DNA of 36,045 nucleotides from an uncultured bacterium (lineage in GTDB: Bacteria > Bacteroidota > Bacteroidia > Bacteroidales > Muribaculaceae). Shown piece after piece: positions 24,894 through 33,806 of this stretch. Every line of letters starts with the position of its first letter. Within the stretch, counting starts at the first letter, position 1. The stretch covers positions 1-36,045 of the forward strand of contig CAJMNI010000023.1 of NCBI GenBank assembly GCA_905214735.1, given 5' to 3'. The translations under genes were made by a program, and so were the position numbers. Below the pieces are notes generated by a model, which was not told where the DNA came from, did not search any database, and saw only the letters and a list, made by a program, of their open reading frames with translations.

Positions 24894-25850
24894 ATGGCCA
24901 AAATCTTATCAACAATAAGCAAGATAATCTTGATTTCTGTGGCGTTGGCGGCGGTTAGTGGCTGCAACACAGGGATTGAGAGCACGAAAACGGTCACGAT
25001 GACCGGATCCGACCGAAAAGCGCTCCGGCTGTCGGCCGAAGATGTTTTTATGGACTCGATAGTTCCGGCTCCTATGAAGGAGTGGCGGAAAGGGAAGCGT
25101 TTCTTAGTTACCGACAACCGTGTTAGCGTGATTTTCGACTCGTCGTCGGCATCGGTGATAGCCGGAGATTCCCTCAAAGGAACCACGCTCATATACGACG
25201 GCGTAACCTCGCGCCGCAATCCCGACGGCCGCGAGGAGTGTGAGATCATTTTCCTATATGGGGGACGGCAACTCCTCTATCCGACCGGGATGACGCATTA
25301 TGACGCCATGGATAAGATTTCAGGTCTCGACGTGCCGCTGATGATAGATCTTGACCTTGTCGACGAGTCGCGGATGCTGCTCAAAGGAAAGAAGCTTTGG
25401 ACTCGGAGTTCGCTATGGTATGACGCCGACGGAGAGAAAACCGACGGGCTGAAGTTCGTGCCGGTAACGGTGACCGGCGTCGAGCCGGGCAACATGGTTT
25501 TCCCGCTTCGAGTAAGCTTCGCCGACGGCAGCGGCAAAGAGTCGTATATGTATATGAACATAGCCACGCGCCAACACGGCGTGACCAAGGAGAGCCGCCC
25601 CTTCCAGTCGCTCTTCACCCTTTCCGATCCGAAGCTTCTCCATCCGAACATCGCTCCGGAAGTGTGGGAGCTGATATGCGCCGGAAAAGTGAGGGAAGGC
25701 ATGACCAAAGAGGAATGCAAACTGTCGGTGGGGAATCCCCCCGAGGTGACTTCGGGTCAGGACTGGAACAGCATTCTCGACATCTGGGAGTATCCCGACG
25801 GGACATTCCTCTCATTCAAAGACGGACTGCTGGTCAATTTCCGCCGCTGA
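24894..25850 (+). CDS. Lipoprotein with a BamE/SmpA-like C-terminal segment
   Basis: 318 residues. The signal peptide ends in ALAAVSGC, with Cys24 as lipidation site. The middle is beta-rich with no family I recognise (LIYDGVTSRRNPDGREECEI, LPLMIDLDLVDE-type strands). The last 55 residues (GKVREGMTKEECKLSVGNPP, then IWEYPDGTFLSFKDGLLVNF) follow the SmpA/OmlA pattern: a GMTxEE turn, an LG-P loop and two strands ending in F-xG-V/L. It is probably exposed on an envelope membrane. It precedes the MurB fusion gene by 39 bases and may be co-transcribed with it. Confidence 0.8.
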   Translation: MAKILSTISKIILISVALAAVSGCNTGIESTKTVTMTGSDRKALRLSAEDVFMDSIVPAPMKEWRKGKRFLVTDNRVSVIFDSSSASVIAGDSLKGTTLIYDGVTSRRNPDGREECEIIFLYGGRQLLYPTGMTHYDAMDKISGLDVPLMIDLDLVDESRMLLKGKKLWTRSSLWYDADGEKTDGLKFVPVTVTGVEPGNMVFPLRVSFADGSGKESYMYMNIATRQHGVTKESRPFQSLFTLSDPKLLHPNIAPEVWELICAGKVREGMTKEECKLSVGNPPEVTSGQDWNSILDIWEYPDGTFLSFKDGLLVNFRR

Positions 25851-25889
25851 TCGCAGGGTGGAGTCTACTGTATTCAAAATTGAATCCTT

Positions 25890-27677
25890 ATGTACATGAT
25901 AGAAGAGAATAAAGATATCACCCCGATGACCACATTCGGCATTCCGGTGAAAGCAAGATATTTTGTGGAGTATTCATCCGAGCGTGAGCTTCTTCATCTC
26001 TCGCGGCAGGATGTTTTTCTCAACAACGAGGTGCTTCATATTGGAGGCGCGAGCAATCTTCTTTTCCTGAACGATTACGACGGCCTCGTGCTTCGCAGCG
26101 GCATCAAGGGAATAAAGCGCTATGAAAAAGATCCCGACACTGTCTTTGTGATAGCAGGGGCAGGGGAGAAATGGACCGATCTCGTCGAATGGTCGATTGC
26201 AGAGGGGCTTGCAGGGCTTGAAAACCTTGCCGGCATACCGGGCGAGGTCGGTGCGTCGGCCATCCAGAACGTAGGGGCCTACGGCGTAGAGGCCGGCGAG
26301 CGGATTCATGCAGTGGAATGTTTCGACACCATCACCCGCACCACGCGCCGGTTCACACGCGAGGAATGTCGCTTCGGTTATCGCGATTCCTTCTTCAAGC
26401 ATGAAGGGAAAGGACGGTTCATAGTCCTCCGGGTTTCCTATCGCTTATTTCCGGATGGCAAGGCCCGGTCGCTCGATTACGGTCCTCTTCGCGACCTTGC
26501 TGCGCGTCTCGGACGCGAGCCGTCGATCCGCGAAGTGGCCGACGAGGTTATCAAGGTTCGCGATTCGAAGCTTCCTGATCCGGCTGAGATCGGGAGCGCC
26601 GGGAGTTTCTTCAAGAATCCTGTTCTGCCTGAGAAATATTTCCACAGTCTCGTTGATATCTGCGGCGAGGAGATGCCGTTCTATCCTGCCGGCGAGGGGA
26701 AGGTGAAGCTGTCGGCTGCCTGGCTCATAGACCATGCCGGAATGAAGGGTCACCGCTGCGGCGGGGCGGAGGTCTATGGCAAGCAACCCTTGGTGATTGT
26801 CAACGCCGGGGGAGCCACCGGCGAGGATGTCGCCCGGCTGGCGGAAGAGGTGCGCGAGGCGGTGCGCCGCAAGTTCCTTATAAACCTTAAGCCGGAAGTG
26901 AACTATATCGACACTCGCATACATGTCACAGTGCTTGGAAGCGGCACTTCGAAGGGAGTGCCGGAGATCGGTTGCCGTTGCCATGTCTGCCTTTCCCCCG
27001 ATGAGAAAGACAAGCGGTTGCGTGCCTCAGTGCTTGTGCGAACTGCTGGAATGACTATACTTATCGATCCCTCGCCCGATTTCCGCGAGCAGGCTCTTCG
27101 CGAGAATCTCACCGACATCGACGCCGTATTGATCACCCATATCCATTACGACCATGTCGGCGGCATCGACGACCTGCGACCCTTCTGCGGCTGGAACGAC
27201 CTTCCGATGTATGCCCGCGAGGATGTGAGCAGCGACCTTAAGCGGAGGCTCGATTACTGTTTCCGGGAGCATCCTTATCCCGGAGTTCCCTCTTTCGACA
27301 TGAAGGTTATTTCCAACCATCCCTTCTATATCCGCGGACTGAAAGTCGAGCCGGTGGAGGTCTATCACGGGAAAAAAGCGATATTCGGATATAGGATCGG
27401 GAAATTCGCATATATCACCGACGCAAAATCGATCGACGAGGTTGAGAAAGATAAACTCCGCGGACTCGATGTATTGATCGTCAATGCCCTGCGCGACAAA
27501 GAGCACTTCGCGCACTTCACGCTTGCAGAAGCATTGGCGTTTATCGAAGAGGTAAAGCCGCGCGAGGCCTACCTCACTCACTTCAACCATGAGATAGGAC
27601 GCCACAAAGAACTGGAGAGCCGCCTCCCGGCCTACGTCCACGCCGCCTTCGACGGCCTGAAGGTCGAAGTTGAATAA
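25890..27677 (+). CDS. murB: MurB (UDP-MurNAc dehydrogenase) fused to a metallo-beta-lactamase-fold hydrolase
   Basis: 595 residues. Residues 1-340 are a complete type I MurB. It has the FAD-binding HIGGASNLLFL (50-60) and LAGIPGEVGASAIQNVGAYG (113-132), FGYRDSFFK with Tyr164, the catalytic Ser239 in SAGSFFKNP and Glu336 in LKPEVNYI. It makes UDP-N-acetylmuramate in the cytoplasm. Residues 343-595 are an MBL-fold hydrolase of the PhnP-like branch. They contain GSGTSKGVPEIGCRCHVC, the metal motif HIHYDH (His417, His419, Asp421, His422), ITDAKS with Asp511, and LTHFNHE. The two run on in one frame with no stop and almost no linker. In other bacteria these are normally separate proteins. The partner's substrate is unknown. 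Confidence 0.93.
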   Translation: MYMIEENKDITPMTTFGIPVKARYFVEYSSERELLHLSRQDVFLNNEVLHIGGASNLLFLNDYDGLVLRSGIKGIKRYEKDPDTVFVIAGAGEKWTDLVEWSIAEGLAGLENLAGIPGEVGASAIQNVGAYGVEAGERIHAVECFDTITRTTRRFTREECRFGYRDSFFKHEGKGRFIVLRVSYRLFPDGKARSLDYGPLRDLAARLGREPSIREVADEVIKVRDSKLPDPAEIGSAGSFFKNPVLPEKYFHSLVDICGEEMPFYPAGEGKVKLSAAWLIDHAGMKGHRCGGAEVYGKQPLVIVNAGGATGEDVARLAEEVREAVRRKFLINLKPEVNYIDTRIHVTVLGSGTSKGVPEIGCRCHVCLSPDEKDKRLRASVLVRTAGMTILIDPSPDFREQALRENLTDIDAVLITHIHYDHVGGIDDLRPFCGWNDLPMYAREDVSSDLKRRLDYCFREHPYPGVPSFDMKVISNHPFYIRGLKVEPVEVYHGKKAIFGYRIGKFAYITDAKSIDEVEKDKLRGLDVLIVNALRDKEHFAHFTLAEALAFIEEVKPREAYLTHFNHEIGRHKELESRLPAYVHAAFDGLKVEVE

Positions 27678-27711
27678 CAGAAGAGAAACTATAACCGCGA
27701 GACTGCGATCC

Positions 27712-30588
27712 CTAAGAATTTTGCATGCGGAATTGCTGGGGTGTCATGCCGGTGGCTTTGCGGAAGATCTGACTGAAATAGGGCGGATTGTCGATTCCGC
27801 ACTGCATGGCGATGTCGGCGATCTGAAGATCGGTTGTAAGGAGCAACTCCTTTGCCCGGGCGATACGGATGTCGAGCACGAGTTCGGTCAGCGTCATGCC
27901 GGTAATTGCCTTGAGTTTGCGGCCGAGCTGTGCCCGGCAGAGGAACATGTCGGATGCCAGATCGCCATAGCTAATCTTTCCCTCGGTCATCTGTGCATTA
28001 ACTAATCCGGTGAATTTTTCATAAAATTCTCGGTCACGATCCGATATGGCCGAGTCCTCTGAGCGCTTCAAACCATCCGATGGTTCGGATATACCGGATG
28101 AAGCCGGCAAAGTGGCCATGAACTTTTGTTGAAGCAGGCGTCGCTGTTCGAGAAGCTTTTCGACGCGGATGTCAAGTTCGTCTGCGTGAAACGGTTTTTC
28201 GAGATAAGCGTCGGCACCGGCCTCCAGTCCGCGCATGCGGTCCTCGTGGCTTGCCTTTGCTGTGACGATAATCACCGGAATATGGTTGAGCAACTCCGAT
28301 CCGCGGATATGTTTGGTCAACTCAAAACCGTCCATTTCCGGCATCATGACGTCGGTGATGATCACATCCGGCACCAGGGTTTCGGCTTTCTTCAATCCCT
28401 CATGGCCGTTTGCGGCGAAATAGTAGCGATATTCGGGATTAAGTTGCTTCTTTATATACTTGGCGACATCGGGTGTGTCCTCGACGATGAGTATGCGCAC
28501 GCCTTCATCAGATTCATTGTCGCGCGTGTCGCTTATTGCAGTAACGGCTACCTCTTCGTCGACTGTATTCATCTGATAGTCTGTAGGCTTGAGAGTGCCT
28601 TCCACCACAGCATCGCTCTTCAATGGTATTCGGACAGTGAATGTGGAACCTTTGCCGGGCTTGGAATCTACCTCGACGCTTCCCTTCATCCCCTTCACCG
28701 AGAGGCTTACGAGAGAGAGCCCCACGCCGGTGCCGAGGTTGCGGTTGCGTCCCTCAACCTGATAGAAGGGTTCGAATATCTTCTCCCGTTGCTCGGTTGT
28801 CATGCCGATGCCGTCATCATGCACAGTCAGCAGCAGGTCGCCACCATCGATCGAAGTCGCGACTTTGACCACACTATCGGGATTGGAGAACTTTATCGAA
28901 TTCGACAGCAGATTCTGCACAATCCGCTCCATATAGTCCGGGATAAAGTCCATCTCTATTGTTGCCGGGTCGGAGTCATATTCCACCGCGACATTGCGGT
29001 CTGCGCCATAGAAAGCGCAGCTCTCGCAAATCATGCGAATGAAGCCGGTGACTTCGCCGTGACGAAACGCAGGAGCCTCGGCATGGCCCGACGAGAGTTT
29101 TGAAATGTCGAGAAGCTGATTTATAAGGTTGAGCAGAGCTTGCTCGTGGCGTTTGATTGTTTCGATGTCGTCCTGAAGCTCGGGATTTTCTGCGGCAAAA
29201 CGGGAGGCGTCGTTGGCGGCCCCGCGTATCACGGTGAGTGGAGTGCGGAACTCATGTGTGATGTTGGTGAAGAAGTTTGTACGGCTGCGTTCCGACTCGC
29301 GCAGAAGGTCGTTGCGCTGTTTGCGCAGGCGCGTGAGTTTCACCAGCAGGAGAATAGCAATGGTTGCCAGCAACAAGATCGCCGCCGCCGTCCAGATGAT
29401 GGTGCTTTTCATCCGTTTTTCGTAGGCCAAAGATTCTTGCAGCAGTGCGTTGCGGTCTTTAAGCGACTCATTTTTGTATTGGGCGTCATATTCGCTCATG
29501 GTTTGCTGCATCTCCTTGTGGTAGATTGAGTCTTTAAGAACCGAGAAGCGCTCAAGGTTCTCCATGGCTTCGCGTGGATTGCTCTCTTTCAGAGCCAGAT
29601 AGAGACCTTGTCGGGTTTTGCTTTCGTTGAAGTAGTCGCCACTTTGCATGAAGAAAGAGAGGGCGCGGGTATAGTAATCGCGTGCTTCCCGGAGGTCTCC
29701 CTTCTTGAGGGCTATGCTTCCGAGTTGGTTGCAAGCGATGCTGTAAGACTGTCGGTTGCCCGATTTCTCGAGTTCGGGTAGCGCCTGGAGAAGGTTGGCG
29801 CGTGCGTCGCCGAGCATCCCCATTTCAATTTGTACTGCTGCCATCTGGCATAGTCGGATTGCGGCTTTTTCCATGCGGTCCCGTCGCTTTTCGAGTTCAT
29901 AGGCATTCTTTGCATAAGATAATGCCTTGCTGTTTTCGCCGATATTCTGGAAAATCTCAGAAGCAATACCCATCTGTATCGCCATGCGGGTGGAGTCTTT
30001 TGCGGCGGTGGAATTTTCTATCGCTTCGAGGATATAGGGCTTGGCTTCCGCGGGACGCTTTGATGAGAGATAGATACCGGCTATATTGCTCAGACTGCTG
30101 CTGATATTGCTTCGGTCACCGGTCTTTCGGTCGATTGCGAGCACTTCCTTGGCATAGCTGATTGCATTGGCATAGTCGGATATGCGGGTATATGCCACGG
30201 AAAGATAGCTCATGCAGTCGGCCAGTTTTTCAGTGTTTTTACCTTCCTGCAATTTCTGAAGCGCCAGATTGGAATAGTAGATGCTGCGTTTGAAGTCCTG
30301 ATTGTAGAAATAATACTGGCCTGCAGTCAACCATACCTCCGCCCGGATAGAGTCTACCGGCCATTGCGACGGGATGGCAAAGGGCTCATCGAGAAATTCC
30401 TCCTTTTCCAGGAGTCTGAATAAATGTTGCGCTATGGATTTCTGTTGTCTTCCCTCGGCTTGTTCGAACTGTTGCAACAAGGCGTCGACCTTCGCGGTGG
30501 CATGGGCCTCATTTGCACCGATAAAAACAAAAGTCAGGAAAATACAGAATGCAGTGCAAAAGTATATGTGTCTGAAAATATATTTCAT
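27712..30588 (-). CDS. Hybrid two-component sensor-regulator: TPR sensor, histidine kinase, receiver, AraC output
   Basis: 958 residues from the chosen start. A signal sequence (MKYIFRHIYFCTAFCIFLTF) is followed by a periplasmic TPR region (about 35-350) and one membrane helix (about 397-416). Then come HisKA with His445 (NITHEFRTPL), HATPase_c (NLLSNSIKFS, DDGIGM, GTGVGLSLV), a receiver (acidic pair in LIVEDTPD, Asp746 in ITDVMMPEMDG, Lys798), and an AraC-type HTH (about 860-958). The sensor is TPR rather than the beta-propeller/Y_Y_Y type of SusR-like HTCS. An upstream in-frame ATG at 30612 overlaps the -7 element (30610-30617) and cannot be translated from that promoter, so ATG 30588 is used. 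It has its own copy of the regulon box. Confidence 0.93.
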   Translation of the reverse strand: MKYIFRHIYFCTAFCIFLTFVFIGANEAHATAKVDALLQQFEQAEGRQQKSIAQHLFRLLEKEEFLDEPFAIPSQWPVDSIRAEVWLTAGQYYFYNQDFKRSIYYSNLALQKLQEGKNTEKLADCMSYLSVAYTRISDYANAISYAKEVLAIDRKTGDRSNISSSLSNIAGIYLSSKRPAEAKPYILEAIENSTAAKDSTRMAIQMGIASEIFQNIGENSKALSYAKNAYELEKRRDRMEKAAIRLCQMAAVQIEMGMLGDARANLLQALPELEKSGNRQSYSIACNQLGSIALKKGDLREARDYYTRALSFFMQSGDYFNESKTRQGLYLALKESNPREAMENLERFSVLKDSIYHKEMQQTMSEYDAQYKNESLKDRNALLQESLAYEKRMKSTIIWTAAAILLLATIAILLLVKLTRLRKQRNDLLRESERSRTNFFTNITHEFRTPLTVIRGAANDASRFAAENPELQDDIETIKRHEQALLNLINQLLDISKLSSGHAEAPAFRHGEVTGFIRMICESCAFYGADRNVAVEYDSDPATIEMDFIPDYMERIVQNLLSNSIKFSNPDSVVKVATSIDGGDLLLTVHDDGIGMTTEQREKIFEPFYQVEGRNRNLGTGVGLSLVSLSVKGMKGSVEVDSKPGKGSTFTVRIPLKSDAVVEGTLKPTDYQMNTVDEEVAVTAISDTRDNESDEGVRILIVEDTPDVAKYIKKQLNPEYRYYFAANGHEGLKKAETLVPDVIITDVMMPEMDGFELTKHIRGSELLNHIPVIIVTAKASHEDRMRGLEAGADAYLEKPFHADELDIRVEKLLEQRRLLQQKFMATLPASSGISEPSDGLKRSEDSAISDRDREFYEKFTGLVNAQMTEGKISYGDLASDMFLCRAQLGRKLKAITGMTLTELVLDIRIARAKELLLTTDLQIADIAMQCGIDNPPYFSQIFRKATGMTPQQFRMQNS

Positions 30589-30609
30589 GGTCATTGCCGT
30601 TATAACCGA

Positions 30610-30655
30610 CAAATATAACCATAATTATCAAATACCGATGTCAATCGGGGAACAT
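30610..30655 (-). promoter_or_regulatory. Regulon box plus -7 element of the hybrid sensor gene
   Basis: On the minus strand, ATGTTCCCCGATTGACATC (30655-30637), exactly 19 bases, then TATATTTG (30617-30610). No TTTG lies at the usual -33 position; the box covers about -51 to -33, as an activator site should. The leader to ATG 30588 is about 15 bases. Confidence 0.8.
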
Positions 30656-30665
30656 TTTGAATATG

Positions 30666-30700
30666 ACTACGCCCGGCATCGCTTGGATACCGGGCGTAGT
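30666..30700 (-). terminator. Hairpin after the secreted 432-residue protein gene
   Basis: Perfect 11-base stem ACTACGCCCGG / CCGGGCGTAGT with a 13-base loop, about 37 bases past the stop. On the minus strand CATATTCAAAATG follows. It insulates the next promoter, whose box begins ten bases further on. Confidence 0.75.
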
Positions 30701-30737
30701 ATAGCTGTCCGTTAGTCTTGCTTACCGATTGGAATGT

Positions 30738-32036
30738 TTATTTAAGGGGGTCTGCCTTTAGGTAGACGGGAGCGGAGATACTATAGCCTGTAGATTTACC
30801 CTTTGTCAAACTAACTTCCAGAAGATATCTTTTCCCGTTGTATTTGGCTATTATATATACCCCCGTACGTTGTCCGTTCACTCTGTAGGGCCATTCATTG
30901 CTTTTGGTATCAATCCATTTTCCTGTTGCGAATATTATTTTCTCAAAGTCGCTGCCGACAAACTGCCTGGCTGCTTTTTCTCCAGCCTGCTTGAGAGCGG
31001 CTGATACGGCTACGCCCTTGGGTTCAGAAACAGCAATTGTAGATGGGGGCAGCTTCATCCAGGAGGCTCTCGGCACTACAAGATTCCAGCACTTGTCGGC
31101 ATCATGCCGGAGGTCATTTCGTGTCTGACTGTATGAACCGAGAACGTTTGAGTCTGCCGATATGGAAGCGAAGTCTTTATGGCCGGGCAAAACATCCTCG
31201 ACAGTGTTGTAGGCCGTCGCATAGTTCCAGAATGCACGTTTGTCATCGTCCTGAAGTTCTGAATAATACTTATTTTCATTCGCAGCTCTCATGATATCAT
31301 CCACATGCACTTGCTCCCGGAGCAATTTTCTCGCCTTTTCATAACGGGCTTTCCGGATGGCTTCAAAGTCGGCGGGATAGCTGCCTGTCGGCTCATATTT
31401 GTTGCATTTGTTCAGCGGGCTTTCCGGGTTGTCGTAAGCAAGTGCCTGGAGTGCATTCTTGACAGCGTCATAGGAAGAGGGATTGGAAATAAACCGGCAG
31501 TACCAGGCATTGAGAAATTCTTCATCCTCAGGAACTACCGTACCGTCTTCAAGTGTGATATAATTAATCTCGAAGGCCGCCGGAGTCTCGGAACCGTAGT
31601 TTTTTCCTTTGGCCTTCATGAGTCGTTGGAATGTCTCCCTGTTCTTCTTGTCCTGCTCATCGTTGTTCCCCCAGAACTGCTGATACTTTTCCTCATTCTC
31701 GGGGAGAAATATGGATATTTCCTTTAAATCAGTTGACTTGAAAGAGCCGGTGCCTGTAGCGCCGCTTGCGCTATCCCCTGTTGTCTCTTTCACTTTGTCG
31801 GCAACTTTCTTTTTCCCTTTCTTTACGGCCTTGTCAACCCGGCCTTCGATGGCATCGCTTGTTCTCTCGACGGCGCTGTTGACAGTATTGTTGATTGTCT
31901 GATTCACTTTTTGCTCGACTTTTTGTTTGGCTTTCTCTTTTAGCTTCTTTCCGAAGTTGCCAAACTGTGCGTTCGCTGCTGCAGGAAGAGTAAGGAGCAG
32001 CATTGCCGCGAGGGACATTTTCAGTAGATTCTTCAT
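30738..32036 (-). CDS. Secreted protein of unknown function, regulon member
   Basis: 432 residues. The signal peptide MKNLLKMSLAAMLLLTLPAAANA is cut before QFGNFGK. Residues about 25-88 are a strongly amphipathic, Lys-rich helix (KLKEKAKQKVEQKVNQTINN). The remainder is soluble, with helical stretches and a beta-rich C-terminus (VNGQRTGVYIIAKYNGKRYL, GYSISAPVYLK). I do not recognise the family. It has no lipobox and no catalytic motif that I can name. It stands alone behind its own regulon box and ends in a hairpin, so it is a dedicated target of the regulator. Confidence 0.82.
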   Translation of the reverse strand: MKNLLKMSLAAMLLLTLPAAANAQFGNFGKKLKEKAKQKVEQKVNQTINNTVNSAVERTSDAIEGRVDKAVKKGKKKVADKVKETTGDSASGATGTGSFKSTDLKEISIFLPENEEKYQQFWGNNDEQDKKNRETFQRLMKAKGKNYGSETPAAFEINYITLEDGTVVPEDEEFLNAWYCRFISNPSSYDAVKNALQALAYDNPESPLNKCNKYEPTGSYPADFEAIRKARYEKARKLLREQVHVDDIMRAANENKYYSELQDDDKRAFWNYATAYNTVEDVLPGHKDFASISADSNVLGSYSQTRNDLRHDADKCWNLVVPRASWMKLPPSTIAVSEPKGVAVSAALKQAGEKAARQFVGSDFEKIIFATGKWIDTKSNEWPYRVNGQRTGVYIIAKYNGKRYLLEVSLTKGKSTGYSISAPVYLKADPLK

Positions 32037-32086
32037 AACGGTGTCATGTTAAGTTGTTGGTTATCATTGTTGTCACGTTTCGAAAG

Positions 32087-32132
32087 CAAATATAGACAAA
32101 TCATAGTCGCGGAGATGTCAATTGTGGAACAT
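32087..32132 (-). promoter_or_regulatory. Regulon box plus -7 element of the secreted protein gene
   Basis: Minus-strand ATGTTCCACAATTGACATC (32132-32114), 19 bases, TATATTTG (32094-32087). Identical -7 and spacing to the hybrid sensor promoter. The leader to ATG 32036 is about 45 bases. Confidence 0.8.
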
Positions 32133-32159
32133 AGTTTGTCATTGCCGTGATTTTTTGTC

Positions 32160-33314
32160 TTACCATTCGGAGGAAGCGCCGCCGCCACCTGATGAACCGC
32201 CGCTGAAATCACCGGACGAAGAACCGCTATAACCTCCGCCGCTTGTGTAATCATCGTCATCATCGCCGGCGTCGACACCGGGGCTTTTCATTTTGGCGGC
32301 GAACACTATAAAGGAGAGGATTCCGTCGATGCTCCATTTCTTCAGTCTTGCAATGGCATAGTGTTCCTGAGCGGAGTTTCCGCATGCGTCGCAAGAATAG
32401 CTGCGCATTCCCTTTCCGTTTTTCTTGTAGCCGGGTGCTTTTGTCACCATGTCAGAAGTGAGGTGATACTGCGGTTTGTGACAATTGGGACATTCAAGAG
32501 GTTTCGTTTTCCCGGTTGTGAGCATAGCCCCCTTTTTGTATCGCTCCCTGCGCGGGGTGTAGGTTCTCGGTATGATCACAATCAAGAGAATAAGGAACAG
32601 GATAATTCCGAGAACCCAGTAGCCCAATGTCACGTCATCACTCTTTTCTTCTGCAATTTTGCGCTGCTCTCCGTCATGGGCGACGACTGCAGCAGGAACT
32701 GCCGTGTATTTCGAGACGAATTCTGCGGCGTTCGTCGGATTGGTAAGGATCGAATCGAGAAGCAGGGTAGCGGAATCGACTGCCTCGTCGAGTTTGTCTT
32801 GCTCCATTTTGGGGTTGACAAGGTTGCGCAATATTTGCGAGCATGTAACGTCGGGTAGCACTCCTTCGAGACCGTAGCCGGTGTGGAGGCGTGCCTGATG
32901 TTGGTCTGTGGCGATAACTAAAAGCAGGCCGTTGTCTGTATCCTTCTTGCCGAGGCCGAGGCTTTGGAAAGTCTGCTGCGACCAGTCTTCGATGGAGAGG
33001 TCGCCCGTGGATGGCACAACTGCCACCGCCACCTCCGCTGTGGTTTTGCTCATCAGCCTGTGCAGGCGGTTGTTGACCTTGACGACAGTGGTGTCGGCGA
33101 GTTGTTTGCCGGGATCATAGACGAAACCGACCATTTTGGTCGGGATTGCCGCAGTGCCCTCTTTATCACCACCTCCTCCGGAGCATAAAGCCACTCCGCC
33201 GACAATCGCGATGATGATAACGGCAAACCATAACGCCACCTCAAGCACGTCCTTAATCTTAACCTTGTCGTTCTTCTTATGTTGTTTTGTTCCCATCGTT
33301 TTTACAGTTGGCAT
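32160..33314 (-). CDS. TPM-domain membrane protein with a zinc ribbon and a Gly/Ser tail
   Basis: 384 residues. An N-terminal helix (about 24-44) anchors a TPM domain (about 58-200; GFVYDPGKQLADTTV, DNGLLLVIATDQHQARLHTGYGLEG split over the loop). A second helix (about 230-250) leads to a zinc ribbon with CPNC and CDAC pairs (about 275-310) and a tail rich in Gly, Ser and Asp ending in GGASSEW. The tail is usual in YgcG-like TPM proteins. TPM domains are known in photosystem II repair phosphatases and in bacterial envelope proteins of unclear role. Last gene of the araC operon; the alternative start is Met7. Confidence 0.88.
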   Translation of the reverse strand: MPTVKTMGTKQHKKNDKVKIKDVLEVALWFAVIIIAIVGGVALCSGGGGDKEGTAAIPTKMVGFVYDPGKQLADTTVVKVNNRLHRLMSKTTAEVAVAVVPSTGDLSIEDWSQQTFQSLGLGKKDTDNGLLLVIATDQHQARLHTGYGLEGVLPDVTCSQILRNLVNPKMEQDKLDEAVDSATLLLDSILTNPTNAAEFVSKYTAVPAAVVAHDGEQRKIAEEKSDDVTLGYWVLGIILFLILLIVIIPRTYTPRRERYKKGAMLTTGKTKPLECPNCHKPQYHLTSDMVTKAPGYKKNGKGMRSYSCDACGNSAQEHYAIARLKKWSIDGILSFIVFAAKMKSPGVDAGDDDDDYTSGGGYSGSSSGDFSGGSSGGGGASSEW

Positions 33315-33374
33315 TCAAGGGATATCCCACAGCTGGAGTGAGCCGTCCATGCCGCTCATCATCAGAATCTTCAT
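33315..33374 (-). CDS. 19-codon open frame bridging two operon genes, or frameshifted tail of the upstream gene
   Basis: MKILMMSGMDGSLQLWDIP. Its ATG overlaps the stop of the 142-residue gene (ATGA) and its TGA touches the ATG of the TPM gene. Codon third positions are strongly G/C, like the neighbouring real genes, whereas the other frames here are not. Either it is a coupled small peptide, or it was once the C-terminus of the 142-residue protein and was cut off by a frameshift. Confidence 0.4.
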   Translation of the reverse strand: MKILMMSGMDGSLQLWDIP

Positions 33375-33799
33375 AACCGGATGGCCACGATCTTGTTTCC
33401 TTTGCCGCCCTTGAGATTGCCGGTGATCATGCCGATAAAGAGTAGATTGTCGCCGTCGAGATCCCGGACTGCCCATCCGAGTTCACGCATCCATTTGCCG
33501 GGGTCGCCTTCTACTTTGGTAGTGACGATGGCCGACAGACCTGCCCAGCCGTCGCTGTCGTCAGGGGGTATAGCTCCCGAAATAATGCCGGCTGCTTTTT
33601 CGATGATGGGGAAATAGACATCCATGGTGTCTACATTCGTCTCGGATTCCGCTTTGTCGGCCGTGGCGTTTACACAACCCTCTTTTCCGCTCATGGCATT
33701 GGCTTTGCCACATCCTTTAAAGAATGTAATAAGCAGAAGGATGATAGCGATTGCAAATAGTTCCTTGAACCGCAGTATGAATCCAAAAACTTTTCTCAT
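33371..33799 (-). CDS. Membrane-anchored protein of unknown function, possibly shortened
   Basis: 142 residues. One N-terminal helix (about 12-28, ending FFKGCGK) is followed by a soluble domain with GKWMRELGWAVRDLDGDNLLFIGMITG. The RDLDGD segment resembles the metal-binding loop of FG-GAP-like proteins (family form xxDIDGDGxPELLIG), which usually continue further. The downstream 19-codon frame has coding-like codon use and may be the missing end. It lies seven bases after the 206-residue gene in the araC operon. Confidence 0.7.
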   Translation of the reverse strand: MRKVFGFILRFKELFAIAIILLLITFFKGCGKANAMSGKEGCVNATADKAESETNVDTMDVYFPIIEKAAGIISGAIPPDDSDGWAGLSAIVTTKVEGDPGKWMRELGWAVRDLDGDNLLFIGMITGNLKGGKGNKIVAIRL

Positions 33800-33806
33800 G
33801 ATCTCC

